DNA of 64,000 nucleotides from positions 496,001 through 560,000 of the forward strand of contig NZ_JAKNTW010000005.1 of the NCBI RefSeq assembly GCF_022213955.1, in the 5' to 3' direction. Shown here one piece after another: positions 25,967 to 36,473 of this stretch. The notes beneath the pieces were generated by a model, which saw only the letters and a program-made list of their open reading frames with translations, was not told the origin of the DNA and did not search any database. A program made the position numbers and the translations under genes. Numbering within the stretch: the stretch's first letter is position 1; each line of letters opens with the position of its first letter. This stretch comes from Dolomitihabitans soli. GTDB taxonomy: Bacteria > Actinomycetota > Actinomycetes > Streptosporangiales > Streptosporangiaceae.

Positions 25967-26827
25967 TCAATCCATCGATTGTTCCACCTGTCGTGAAAAA
26001 TCATTCAAAACTCGGAAAATTACCCCGCGGGCGTCATCCTGAAAGCAGGCCACCTCGGCGAGTTCCTCGAACGTGCGCGCGTAGAAGGCGATGTCCTCGG
26101 GGTCGCGCAGGACGAGGTCCTTGGTCCTGGTCGGCACGCCCACCATCGCCTCGTTGTAGATGTAGAACCCGTTGACCAGAGCCGAGGGCAGCGGCGCCTC
26201 GAACGGGATCACCCCGAACTCGAGGTTGGGCAGCGTGCTCACCGCGAGCAGCCGGTCGAGCTGGCCGCGCATCACGTTCAGCGGGGCGAGCCGGTATCTC
26301 AGCACCGCCTCCGGCACCACGAACCTGAAGCGCCGGCTCTGGTCGTAGAGGATCTCCTGACGCTGCATCCGGACCCGGATCGCCGAGTCGATCTCCTCCG
26401 AGGCGCTGTACAGGCGCTTGACCTTGGTGAAGATGTGCCGGGCGTACTCCGCCGTCTGCAGCAGGCCGATGATCACACCGGGCTCGAACACCCGGAACCT
26501 CTTGGTGCGCGCCTCCAGGTCGCGGATGTCCTCCTGGAGGGCGGCGAGCCCGCCCCGGTGCCGCTGCCGCCAGGAGTCGTGGCGTTCGAGGAGCCGGATG
26601 GCCTGCGCGATCAGGCCGTCGACCACCCCCGGCGGCGCCTGTACGGCCTGCCCCCAGACCACCACGTCGTCCTCTGACGCGGTCTGCCTGGCGTTCTCCA
26701 GCCGGGAGACCTTCGACGCCTGCCACCCGAGGCGCTCTGCGAGTTCCTTTCCCGACAGATGCGCGGTCTCCCGCAATTGCCGCAATTGACTGCCAAGGTC
26801 GATCCGGGCCTGCTGAAAGCCGCTCAC
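25967..26827 (-). CDS. XRE-family regulator with DUF5753 domain (Scr1-type)
   Basis: The 286-residue protein has an N-terminal helix-turn-helix (HLSGKELAERLGWQASKVSRL, residues about 23-43) and a C-terminal DUF5753-like domain of about 180 residues, with GLLQTAEYARHIF, a family hallmark. Such regulators are numerous in actinomycetes, where each is typically paired with a tiny protein and behaves like a toxin-antitoxin or anti-anti-sigma-like module. Here two small genes flank it. Codons 14-18 are CAA TTG CGG CAA TTG, spelling a palindromic CAATTGC-C-GCAATTG DNA site with codons that are rare in this genome, so the gene carries a probable operator inside itself. Confidence 0.9.
   Translation of the reverse strand: MSGFQQARIDLGSQLRQLRETAHLSGKELAERLGWQASKVSRLENARQTASEDDVVVWGQAVQAPPGVVDGLIAQAIRLLERHDSWRQRHRGGLAALQEDIRDLEARTKRFRVFEPGVIIGLLQTAEYARHIFTKVKRLYSASEEIDSAIRVRMQRQEILYDQSRRFRFVVPEAVLRYRLAPLNVMRGQLDRLLAVSTLPNLEFGVIPFEAPLPSALVNGFYIYNEAMVGVPTRTKDLVLRDPEDIAFYARTFEELAEVACFQDDARGVIFRVLNDFSRQVEQSMD
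26774..26788. promoter_or_regulatory. Intragenic palindrome CAATTGC-C-GCAATTG in the XRE gene
   Basis: A perfect 7+7 bp inverted repeat around one central base, within codons 14-18 of the regulator. It resembles the 16-bp palindrome upstream of the 68-residue gene and may be an autoregulatory roadblock. Confidence 0.5.
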
Positions 26828-26959
26828 GCTTCCTCCGTGATGGGGGCGCCGAATGGCCGGCGACGCCCCGGGACCCCGCGACGATCCGCAGGGTCACGGG
26901 TGCGCACCGACAGTAGACCCAAGCCGCCGATCATGCCAGTGGGCGCGGCGGAATCGTGA

Positions 26960-27166
26960 TCAGCCGATGACCTGCCTGGCTATGTCGATGAGGAGTTCGC
27001 GAGGCACTTCGACCGCGCCCTCGCCGTCGAGGACGTGCCGCAGGTCGCGCAGCGCTTCGGCGTCGGTCACCTGGAGGCCCTGCACGACGATGGTGCCCCG
27101 GTCGGTCTCGTAGAGCGACGGGCAGGCGCCCGCCTCGGAGGTGGAGCCCAGAAACCGCAGCCGCAT
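26960..27166 (-). CDS. Small partner protein of the XRE/DUF5753 regulator
   Basis: This 68-residue protein (MRLRFLGSTSEAGACPSLYE at the N-terminus) belongs to a family of tiny actinobacterial proteins encoded next to DUF5753 regulators, recognisable by RLRFLG, SLYETDRGTIVVQGLQV and VEVPRELL. Their biochemical role is not established. ATG 27166 is chosen because GGAAGGA lies just upstream; an ATG at 27247 would read through the promoter palindrome. It lies 132 bp before the regulator gene on the same strand. Confidence 0.8.
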   Translation of the reverse strand: MRLRFLGSTSEAGACPSLYETDRGTIVVQGLQVTDAEALRDLRHVLDGEGAVEVPRELLIDIARQVIG

Positions 27167-27198
27167 TGTTTCGTCCTTCCCGAGCGGTTCCCGCTGGT

Positions 27199-27216
27199 GC
27201 AATTGCGCGCAATTGT
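27199..27216 (-). promoter_or_regulatory. 16-bp palindrome overlapping a TACAAT -10 box
   Basis: CAATTGCG-CGCAATTG (27199-27214) is a perfect palindrome 33 bp upstream of the 68-residue gene. On the minus strand TACAAT (27211-27216) overlaps it, so a repressor bound here would block transcription initiation. It is the best operator candidate for the neighbouring XRE regulator. Confidence 0.65.
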
Positions 27217-27268
27217 ACGCGAACAGAGGGGTACGAGAAGGGTTCAACTGCCCAATTCGGGCTTTCGA

Positions 27269-28303
27269 TCACATAAAGGTCTGAGCACGTTCGAACAGGG
27301 CGAGCGTGGTGGCGTGCAGCAGATCGCCGATGTCCTTCGGCGCCTTGCCGGCGCAGGCCCGCGCATGGGTGCCCTCCAGCACGATGCCGAGCTTGAAGCA
27401 GGCCAGCGCCGCGTACCAGTCGACGGCGGACACGTCGCGGTCCGACAGCGACGCGTAGCAGGCGACCAGCTCGGCCGCCGGCGGCAGCCCGTCCACGGCT
27501 CCGGGGAGCATCGCCCCCCCGTCGGCGGTCGGCCAGGTGGCCAGCAGCCAGCCGAGATCCAGCAGCGGATCGCCGATCGTGCACATCTCCCAGTCGACGA
27601 TCGCCGCCACCCGAGGTCCGTCGTAGGCGTACATCAGGTTGGCCAGGTGGTAGTCGCCGTGCATGACACCCGGAGTGAAACTCGCCGGCCGGTTGCCCTC
27701 CAGCCATCCGGCGGTCCGCTCCAGGCCGGGGATCCCCGGCCCCGGATAGCCCGGGAGCTCCGCGTAGGACTCCAGCTCGCCCATCCACCGGGGCACCTGG
27801 CGATCCAGGAATCCCTCCGGCCGCCCGAAGCCGCCGAGCCCCACCGCGACGTGATCGACCCTGCCGAGCTCCGCCAGCGCCATGGCCGCCTCCAGGCCCA
27901 TCCGGTGGCGGATCGCCGGGTCGCCCGCGTGCGGCTGGGGCAGCTCCGTCGTCGGGTTGAACCCGCTGACCGGTTCCATGAGGTAGAAGACCGCCCCGCC
28001 CATGACGTTCTCGTCGGTGCACGCCGCGATGAGCCGCGGCGCGGCGACGGGCGTGTCCCTGAGCGCCCCGAGCACCCGCGCCTCCCTGCGCAACACCTCG
28101 TTGCTCCTGGCCCGCAGATGTAACGGCGGCCTGCGCAGGATGTACGGCACGCCGCCGCGGGAAAAGCGGATCATGACGTTCTGGGTGCCGCCGAGCAGTG
28201 CCTCGGCCGCTCCGAACTCGCCGCCGGGGAGCCCCTGCTCGTCCATCCACGTGCCGAGCACGCCGAAGTCGATGGCGGTGACGTCGATGTGCGTGGCGCT
28301 CAT
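27269..28303 (-). CDS. Phosphotransferase family protein (APH-like, ACAD10/11 type)
   Basis: The 344-residue protein has an aminoglycoside-phosphotransferase/choline-kinase fold. The catalytic loop is HGDYHLANLMY and the metal-binding segment is IVDWEMCTIGDPLLDLGW, the latter typical of the ACAD10/ACAD11-like branch that phosphorylates hydroxyacyl-CoAs during fatty-acid oxidation rather than antibiotics. It sits 45 bp downstream of an enoyl-CoA hydratase gene on the same strand, which supports a role in lipid or acyl-CoA metabolism. Antibiotic phosphorylation is unlikely. Confidence 0.88.
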   Translation of the reverse strand: MSATHIDVTAIDFGVLGTWMDEQGLPGGEFGAAEALLGGTQNVMIRFSRGGVPYILRRPPLHLRARSNEVLRREARVLGALRDTPVAAPRLIAACTDENVMGGAVFYLMEPVSGFNPTTELPQPHAGDPAIRHRMGLEAAMALAELGRVDHVAVGLGGFGRPEGFLDRQVPRWMGELESYAELPGYPGPGIPGLERTAGWLEGNRPASFTPGVMHGDYHLANLMYAYDGPRVAAIVDWEMCTIGDPLLDLGWLLATWPTADGGAMLPGAVDGLPPAAELVACYASLSDRDVSAVDWYAALACFKLGIVLEGTHARACAGKAPKDIGDLLHATTLALFERAQTFM

Positions 28304-28348
28304 GTGACCCCTGCCGAATCTTATTCTAATATGTCCCCGAACAGGACC

Positions 28349-29170
28349 CTACGAGCCCGCGTCGCCCGGGTCAACGACCCAGGACGCCGGGCGTTTGTCC
28401 ATGAACGCCCGGATGCCTTCCTGCCCCTCCGCGGAGGTGAACCGCTCGGCCGAGAGGGCGGCCATCCGCCGCATGCCCTCCTCGACCGGCATCGCGGGCA
28501 CGCTCCGCACGAGCTGCTTGGTGATCGCCAGCGCCTCGGGGCCGCCCCTGAGCAGCATGCCCGCGTAGTGCGCGACGATGGCGTCCAGCTCCTCCTCGGG
28601 TACGGCCCGCGTCAGCAGCCCGATCTCGGCCGCACGCGCGGCGTCGAAGACCTCGCCGGTGAGGAAGTACTCCGCCGCGGCGCCCGGCCGCAGCCGCCGC
28701 AGGCAGGTGACCGAGATCATCGCGGGCGCCACGCCCAGCCGTACCTCGGTGAAGGCGAACGAGGCGGACAGCGGCGCGAACGCGAAGTCGCAGGCCGCCA
28801 CCAGGCCGAGACCGCCGGCCCGCGCGGTGCCGTTGAGCCGGCAGATCACCGGTTTGGGGCTCTCCCAGATCAGATTCATGATCTCCGGGAACGAGGCCGT
28901 CACCGGGGCCTCGTGCGGATCGCTCCGCTCGATGCGCTGTTCCTTCAGGTCGGCGCCCGAGCAGAACACCGGGCCGGTGCCCGTCAGCACGATCACCCGT
29001 ACGTCGTCGTCGGCGATCGCCCAGTTGAGCCTGTCCTCCAGGTCGCCCAGCAGCCGCACGGAGAGCGCGTTGCGGTTACGCGGCGAGTCGAGGGTGATCG
29101 TGGCCACCCCGCCCTTCGTCTCCCTGTGCACCAGGCGCTCCACCGGCCATCCTGCTTCTGTGCTCGTCAC
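28349..29170 (-). CDS. Enoyl-CoA hydratase/isomerase family protein
   Basis: This 273-residue crotonase-fold protein has the oxyanion-hole stretches SGADLKEQRIE and NGTARAGGLGLVAACD. The usual catalytic glutamates of enoyl-CoA hydratase are not obvious: the first position reads NGTARAGGLG and the second FTEVRLGVAPA. It may therefore be a methylglutaconyl-CoA hydratase-type or a related isomerase. If so, it would supply the step missing from the leucine operon at the left edge. GTG 29170 is chosen because GAGGAG lies about 7 nt upstream; GTG 29176 is too close to that site. Likely cotranscribed with the phosphotransferase gene. Confidence 0.88.
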   Translation of the reverse strand: MTSTEAGWPVERLVHRETKGGVATITLDSPRNRNALSVRLLGDLEDRLNWAIADDDVRVIVLTGTGPVFCSGADLKEQRIERSDPHEAPVTASFPEIMNLIWESPKPVICRLNGTARAGGLGLVAACDFAFAPLSASFAFTEVRLGVAPAMISVTCLRRLRPGAAAEYFLTGEVFDAARAAEIGLLTRAVPEEELDAIVAHYAGMLLRGGPEALAITKQLVRSVPAMPVEEGMRRMAALSAERFTSAEGQEGIRAFMDKRPASWVVDPGDAGS

Positions 29171-29350
29171 CCGCACGCTCCTCGTCCACGGTCGCTACGC
29201 CGATTCGACGTATATCGCACCACCCTGCCACGCGACCCCGGAACCTGAGGAGGAGGTACGGCGGGCGTTCGCGGGCGTTCGCGGGGACAAGCCGACGCGG
29301 AGAGGTGATCCCCTTTGGCCGGGGATCACCTCGTCACGCGAGCCGGAGGC

Positions 29351-29745
29351 TCAGCAGTTCGGCGCTATGGCGTCGATCCTGCGGCCGAAGTTGGTGTCGT
29401 ACGCCTGCGCGTAGTCGCCGCTGTTGACGGTGCGCTTCTCCTGGGGGTTCCAGTCGATGAAGCAGCCGTTGGTGTTGGCGTAGAAGGAGTAGACGTGGTC
29501 GTGCAGATTGCTGGGCATATCGCGATAGCCGCTCGCGCGGGTCCATCGCCACGGGGTGCCGCTGTAGTTTCGGTCGCCCACAGGCAGATCTCACCGGCTC
29601 CGCACTGGTCGGCCGCGCGCTGCAGCGCGGCGGCCGGCGTCTCGGAGGGGCTCGACGCCGCGTGCGCCGGTGCCGCCACCGCGCCGGCGAGCGCGACGGC
29701 GAGCACCGAGGTGGCGATGCGCCCGAGATGAGTGACTGGTCTCAC
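29351..29745 (-). pseudogene. Secreted peptidase inhibitor I36-family gene with a frameshift
   Basis: Two overlapping frames together spell one I36-type inhibitor. The first, from GTG 29745 with GAGAGGA upstream, encodes a signal peptide (LAVALAGAVAAPAHA) and AADQCGAGEICLW. The second continues in another frame with GDRNYSGTPWRWT and ends in RRIDAIAPNC at 29351. Joining them needs one extra G in the TGGGCG at about 29576-29581. The mature domain, about 90 residues with conserved cysteines and the CLW...YSG motif, is otherwise intact. Either the gene is recently broken, or the G-run was miscounted, or the ribosome slips there. The intact form would be an exported small protein. Confidence 0.75.
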
Positions 29746-29856
29746 TGTTGGTCCTCTCGGATTGCTCAAGGAAGAGCTGGACCCAGTGATTGTTGCCATA
29801 ACTCTGCGTAGTCACACCATCACGCAGAGAATTTCTTGGGTGACGCTTGGGGGCGG

Positions 29857-31836
<1,980 letters not shown>

Positions 31837-31928
31837 GATTCCCCCCCCGACAAACTACGCAAACGGATTAACTCCCACAGAACGCTACCAGTGTGGAGCA
31901 AGAGGCGCTTGGGTTCTCTTGGGGTGAT

Positions 31929-33290
31929 TCAGATGGCCTTGCCCGGATTCAGGATGCCAAGGGGATCGAACACCTGTTTGATTCCCGCCTGGACCTCCTC
32001 CGCCACCGGCCCCGACTCCAGGCTGAGCCAGCGCCGCTTGAGCAACCCGACACCGTGCTCCCCGGTCAGCGTCCCGCCGAGCCGCAGCGCCGTACGGAAG
32101 ATCTCGTCGGCGGCGGCCCAGACGGCCGGCGGCGGCTCGGTCAGGCCGTGCTCGAAGATGAACACCGGGTGCAGGTTGCCGTCCCCCGCGTGGGCGACGG
32201 TGCAGATGCGCACGTGGTGCCGTACGGCTGCCGCCTCGATCTCGGTGATCATATCGGGCAGGACGGACCTGGGCACGCACATGTCCTCGACGAGGCAGGC
32301 GCCGAGCCGCTCCTTGGCCGGGTAGGCGAGGCGGCGGATGCCGATGAGCTCCTCGGCCTCCGCCGCGTCGCCCGACACCGCCACAAAGGACGCGCCGTGC
32401 TCTTCGCACAGCGCCTCCATCCGGCGCGCCGCGTTCTCGGCGTCGGTGGCGTCGGACTGGGCGATCAGCATGGCGGCCACCGAGGGCTCCAGGCCGATGT
32501 TCTTCCAGTCGTCGATGGCCTTCAGGGTGCCCCGGTCGAGGAGTTCGAGCAGCGAGGGCTGGCAACCCGCGGCGATGATGGCCGACACGGCGGACGCGGC
32601 GTCGTGCAGCGAGGCGAACTCGGCCGCGATCGTGGTGGGCGGGGCCAGCGGCGCGCGGCGAAGCCGTACGGTGGCCTGGGTGATCACGCCGAGGGTGCCC
32701 TCGGAGCCGACGAACAGCCCCGTCAGGTCGTACCCGGTGACGCCCTTGACGGTGCGCCTGCCGGTGTTGAGCACCCGCCCGTCGGCGAGCACGACCTCGA
32801 GGCCGAGCGCCGAGTCGCGGGTCACGCCGTACTTCACGCAGCGCAGCCCGCCCGCGTTGGTGGCCAGGTTCCCGCCGATCGTGGAGATCTCGAAGGAGGA
32901 CGGGTCGGGCGCGTACATCAGGCCGTGCGCCCGGGCCGCCCGGTCGAGGTCGGCGGTGATCACACCGGGCTCGACCACCGCGATCTCGTCCGCCGGCGAC
33001 AACTCCCTGATCGCGGTCATCTTGTGCAGGGACAGCACGATGCAGCCGTCGGTCGCCGTCGCGCCGCCGGCCAGACCGGTGCCCGCCCCGCGCGGCACCA
33101 CCGGGATCCGGTGCTCCGTCGCCCACCGCAACGTCGCCACGACCTCGTCACGGTTCTGCGCGAGCACCACGCCCAGCGGCTTGCCGGGCTCCAGGAAGGT
33201 CCGGTCACGGGCGTAGGAGTCGGCCACGTCGGGGTCGGTCAACACTCTGCCCGGGGGCAGGATCTCGGCAAGAGCGGAAATAGCAGTCAC
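31929..33290 (-). CDS. FAD-binding oxidoreductase, GlcD/D-lactate dehydrogenase type
   Basis: This 453-residue protein has the VAO-type FAD-binding domain (VVPRGAGTGLAGGATA and EISTIGGNLATNAGGLRCVKYG) and the FAD-oxidase C-terminal domain ending in GEHGVGLLKRRW. It matches the GlcD subunit family, which oxidises glycolate, D-lactate or other 2-hydroxy acids. No GlcE or GlcF gene is next to it, so it is more likely a stand-alone 2-hydroxyacid dehydrogenase. D-2-hydroxyglutarate and D-lactate are both reasonable substrates. The start ATG 33290 gives the usual N-terminus. Confidence 0.92.
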   Translation of the reverse strand: MTAISALAEILPPGRVLTDPDVADSYARDRTFLEPGKPLGVVLAQNRDEVVATLRWATEHRIPVVPRGAGTGLAGGATATDGCIVLSLHKMTAIRELSPADEIAVVEPGVITADLDRAARAHGLMYAPDPSSFEISTIGGNLATNAGGLRCVKYGVTRDSALGLEVVLADGRVLNTGRRTVKGVTGYDLTGLFVGSEGTLGVITQATVRLRRAPLAPPTTIAAEFASLHDAASAVSAIIAAGCQPSLLELLDRGTLKAIDDWKNIGLEPSVAAMLIAQSDATDAENAARRMEALCEEHGASFVAVSGDAAEAEELIGIRRLAYPAKERLGACLVEDMCVPRSVLPDMITEIEAAAVRHHVRICTVAHAGDGNLHPVFIFEHGLTEPPPAVWAAADEIFRTALRLGGTLTGEHGVGLLKRRWLSLESGPVAEEVQAGIKQVFDPLGILNPGKAI

Positions 33291-33611
33291 AAGGGGACTG
33301 TACGGCCCGCCTGAACGTGCTGCGGGCCGGGCGGGTCCTCGTGACCCTCGCGGGGTGTGCTATAGAGCACCCCTGTTGGCGGTGTAATCCGCGTTTTGGC
33401 ACGTTTCTAATGGAACTGATCCGCGGCGGAACGATCACAATTCGACAACATCCGCCGACAGGTTTACTTCGCCTTTACCTTCTCCTCTAACGTCCCGGTT
33501 GCGGATTCAGTGGTGCTCTGTCACAAGGGCCGTCTGAATCCCCAACGGCACATTCATCCCTGATGTGCCGCGACGTGCGCCCGGACCACCCCCGGGCGAG
33601 GGAGGAAGCCT
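33291..33611. promoter_or_regulatory. Divergent promoter region of glcD-like and M6 protease genes
   Basis: This 321-bp gap contains no gene. A palindrome GTGCT-ATAG-AGCAC at 33357-33370, extendable with G/C pairs on both sides, is a candidate operator. The part at 33400-33500 is relatively A+T-rich. GGGAGGAAG just before 33612 serves the protease gene. Confidence 0.4.
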
Positions 33612-36374
33612 GTGTCCAGCAGAGGCAGGGGCGCCCGGCGGCGCCTCATCGCGATCGTGCCCGCGCTCGGTCTCGCCGCCGCCGGTCTCGCGGTGATCGG
33701 CGCTGCGGCTCCGGCCGACACGTCGGTCGCGCGATATCAGCCGGCGGCGGCCGACCACTACATCAACTACACCGCGCCGCGGGTCGAGTCGGAGAAGGGC
33801 GAGCCGGGACTTCCCGGCCGCTCCCGCTCCCAGGCCGCGAAGAAGATCGACCAGAAGTTCTCCAGCGGTAACCCGGTCACGGCCAGAATGCTCGCGGCGC
33901 GCGAGGCGCAGGCCATCAAGACCGGCAAGAACCCGGCCGAGTTCATTTTCAAGAAGGCCAAGGAGACGCAGACCGCGAAGCTTCTGACGCTGCTCGTCGA
34001 ATTCGACGAGAACGCCAAGGACGACTTCTCGGGCTTCAAGCGCCCAAGGACGATCGGCAGCGACGCGAACGACTGTGTGACCGAGCCGCCGGGGACGCTG
34101 ATCTCCGGCCCGCTGCACAACCAGATCCCCGACCCGGCGAAGGCGTCCCACAAGGACAACAACTCCATGTGGGTCGGCGACTTCAGCCCGCAGCACTTCA
34201 ACAAGATGCTCTACACCAAGGAGGGCATCACCGAGCGGATCCGCAAGGACCTCAAGGGGCCCGACGGCAAGCCGGGCGTGGACATCTCCCGGCACACCAT
34301 GAAGAACATGTACGAGGAGATGTCCAAGGGCGCCTACTCGGTCACCGGCGAGGCCGTGGGCTGGATCAAGGCCCCGCACTCCGAGGCGTGGTACGGCGCG
34401 TCGGCCTGCGGCGGCGTGCCGCAGGACATGTCCGGCCACCCCGACAACAAGGTCGGCGGGGCCCAGCTCGCCATCGACGCGGTCAACGTGCTCGCCGCGC
34501 AGCAGCCCGACTTCCCGTGGGCCGACTACGACATCGAGGACGTCTCCGACGCGGACGGTGACGACAACTACAACGAGCCCGACGGCGTCGTCGACCACCT
34601 GGTGCTCGTGCACGCCGGCAAGGACAAGTCCAGCGACGGCGGCGCGCAGGGCACCTACGCCATCTGGGCGCACTCCAGCGCCGTCGCGGGCGGGCACACG
34701 ATCCCCGGCACCGACATCAAGGTGTCCAACTACATCGTGCAGCCCGAGGACTCGGGCGTCGGCGTCTTCGCCCACGAGTACGGCCACGACCTCGGCCTCC
34801 CCGACCTGTACGACACCTCGGGCAGCGCGGAGTCCGCGGTCGACTTCTGGGACCTGATGTCCAGCGGGTCGCACTCCGGGCCGATCTTCCAGTCGATGCC
34901 CACGCACATGGGGCTGTGGGACAAGTGGGTGCTCGGCTGGGCCAACCCGAAGGTCTTCAACCCCGGTGACCGGGCCCGCCCGGTCACCATCGGCCAGTCC
35001 TCGCGCACGCCCAAGCTGACCGAGGACGGCGTCCGGGTCAACCTGCCGAGCGAGCCGCTGAAGATGATCGAGCCGCACAGCGGCACCAAGACCTGGTGGG
35101 CCAACCTCGACCAGGAGTGGGGCGACGTCAAGCTGGCCCGCGACATCCAGGTGCCCGCGGGAACCGACCTCAAGTTCCGGATGTGGAACAACTACGAGAT
35201 CGAGCAGGACTGGGACTTCGGCTTCGTCGAGGTGTCCACCGACGGCGGCGGCACGTGGGCGCAGCAGAAGGTCTACGACCAGGCCGGCACGGAGGTCACC
35301 ACCCCCGACGGCTACCCGGACCCGAACAAGAACCTCGCCACCTTCGGCGGCAAGAAGTACGGTCTGACCGGCAACACCGACGGCTGGCGGCACGACTACG
35401 TCGACCTGGCGCCCTACGCCGGTAAGACGATCAAGCTGCGTCTCGTCTACAACACCGACGCGGCGTTCACTCCGCGCGGCTGGCACGCCGACGACTTCTC
35501 GGTCACCAACGGCGACCAGACGGTGTGGAGCGACGACGTCGAGGGCGGCGAGAACGGCTGGTCCGCCGCCGGCGGCACCTTCACCAACACCCACGGCCAG
35601 GGCTGGACGATCAACGACGGCTTCCGCGAGGTCCAGCGCTTCTACCTGGCCGAGTGGCGGAACCTCGACGGGTTCGACAAGGGCCTGCAGTACGCCTACG
35701 ACACCAGCTACTCGCGCGAGGGCGCGTGGAAGGTGGAGAAGGTCAAGTACAACGCCCCCGGCCTGCTCGTCTGGTACCGGGACTCGACCTTCACCACCAA
35801 CACGCTGGTCCCCAACCTGGAGCTCTCCCCGAGCCTCGGGACCAAGGGCAGCCTGCTGCTCGTCGACTCGCACTACGAACCGCTGCGCCGTACCGGCACG
35901 GCGGCGGAGAAGGACCCGACCGCGCGCAAGAACATGCAGGGCCGGGTCCAGACGTCCAACGCGGCCTTCTCCTTCAACAAGACCTATCCGCTCACCGAGT
36001 GCCTCGAGGCGGCCGACGAGCCGTACAGCGAGTACTGCACCAAGATTCCGGCGCTGCCGGCCGTGTCGGCCTTCAGCGACGCCAAGACCTGGTACCCGGG
36101 ACTGGAGTTGCTCAACGGCGCGCTCGGCTACCGCGACTTCGACGCCTCGGTGGTCGTGCCGTCCAAGGGCGACCAGAACTACTCCACCAGGGTCGTCCAC
36201 GCCGACGGCACCCCGGCCACCGAGCTGTACGGCCAGGACCTCGGCAACGGTCACGTCCTCGGCACCGGCAACCCCGGTGACGAGGGCAAGGCGCTGGGCG
36301 TGCAGTTCCGCCTGCTGGCTCCGCTCCCCGGCAACCTCGGGGCCGTCGTCCAGGTGACGCCGCCCACGAAGTAG
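33612..36374 (+). CDS. Secreted immune inhibitor A-like M6 metalloprotease
   Basis: The 920-residue protein is an exported zinc protease of the M6 (InhA) family. A Sec signal peptide (RRRLIAIVPALGLAAAGLAV) is followed by a propeptide region, the peptidase domain with the zinc motif HEYGHDLGLPD (His388, Glu389, His392) and the Met-turn WDLMSSGSHSG, and C-terminal beta-sandwich (MAM/VEG-like) domains rich in aromatic and Asp/Asn residues. It uses GTG 33612 with GGGAGGAAG upstream. Bacterial InhA enzymes degrade host peptides or extracellular proteins; here a saprophytic or developmental function is likely. It stands alone and is followed by a strong terminator. Confidence 0.95.
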   Translation: MSSRGRGARRRLIAIVPALGLAAAGLAVIGAAAPADTSVARYQPAAADHYINYTAPRVESEKGEPGLPGRSRSQAAKKIDQKFSSGNPVTARMLAAREAQAIKTGKNPAEFIFKKAKETQTAKLLTLLVEFDENAKDDFSGFKRPRTIGSDANDCVTEPPGTLISGPLHNQIPDPAKASHKDNNSMWVGDFSPQHFNKMLYTKEGITERIRKDLKGPDGKPGVDISRHTMKNMYEEMSKGAYSVTGEAVGWIKAPHSEAWYGASACGGVPQDMSGHPDNKVGGAQLAIDAVNVLAAQQPDFPWADYDIEDVSDADGDDNYNEPDGVVDHLVLVHAGKDKSSDGGAQGTYAIWAHSSAVAGGHTIPGTDIKVSNYIVQPEDSGVGVFAHEYGHDLGLPDLYDTSGSAESAVDFWDLMSSGSHSGPIFQSMPTHMGLWDKWVLGWANPKVFNPGDRARPVTIGQSSRTPKLTEDGVRVNLPSEPLKMIEPHSGTKTWWANLDQEWGDVKLARDIQVPAGTDLKFRMWNNYEIEQDWDFGFVEVSTDGGGTWAQQKVYDQAGTEVTTPDGYPDPNKNLATFGGKKYGLTGNTDGWRHDYVDLAPYAGKTIKLRLVYNTDAAFTPRGWHADDFSVTNGDQTVWSDDVEGGENGWSAAGGTFTNTHGQGWTINDGFREVQRFYLAEWRNLDGFDKGLQYAYDTSYSREGAWKVEKVKYNAPGLLVWYRDSTFTTNTLVPNLELSPSLGTKGSLLLVDSHYEPLRRTGTAAEKDPTARKNMQGRVQTSNAAFSFNKTYPLTECLEAADEPYSEYCTKIPALPAVSAFSDAKTWYPGLELLNGALGYRDFDASVVVPSKGDQNYSTRVVHADGTPATELYGQDLGNGHVLGTGNPGDEGKALGVQFRLLAPLPGNLGAVVQVTPPTK

Positions 36375-36392
36375 CCACCCCGCTCAACCGGC

Positions 36393-36422
36393 CCGCCGCC
36401 CCCGGTCATCCGGGGGCGGCGG
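36393..36422 (+). terminator. Strong terminator hairpin after the M6 protease gene
   Basis: A perfect 13-bp stem (CCGCCGCCCCCGG on the left arm) with a TCAT loop, 18 bp after the stop codon. Confidence 0.85.
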
Positions 36423-36473
36423 CGTCGTCTCGGGGGTCGTTCCGGGCGTGCCGGTGGCCCTACGATGGGGCCG

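Noticed and set aside
27269-28303. Aminoglycoside resistance phosphotransferase
   Set aside because: The DWEMCTIGDP motif and the adjacent enoyl-CoA hydratase gene point to the ACAD10/11-type branch of the fold.
33507-36254. A 915-codon open frame on the minus strand
   Set aside because: It lies wholly opposite the well-supported M6 protease gene, has Val/Gly/Arg-rich composition typical of antisense frames in G+C-rich DNA and no family motif.
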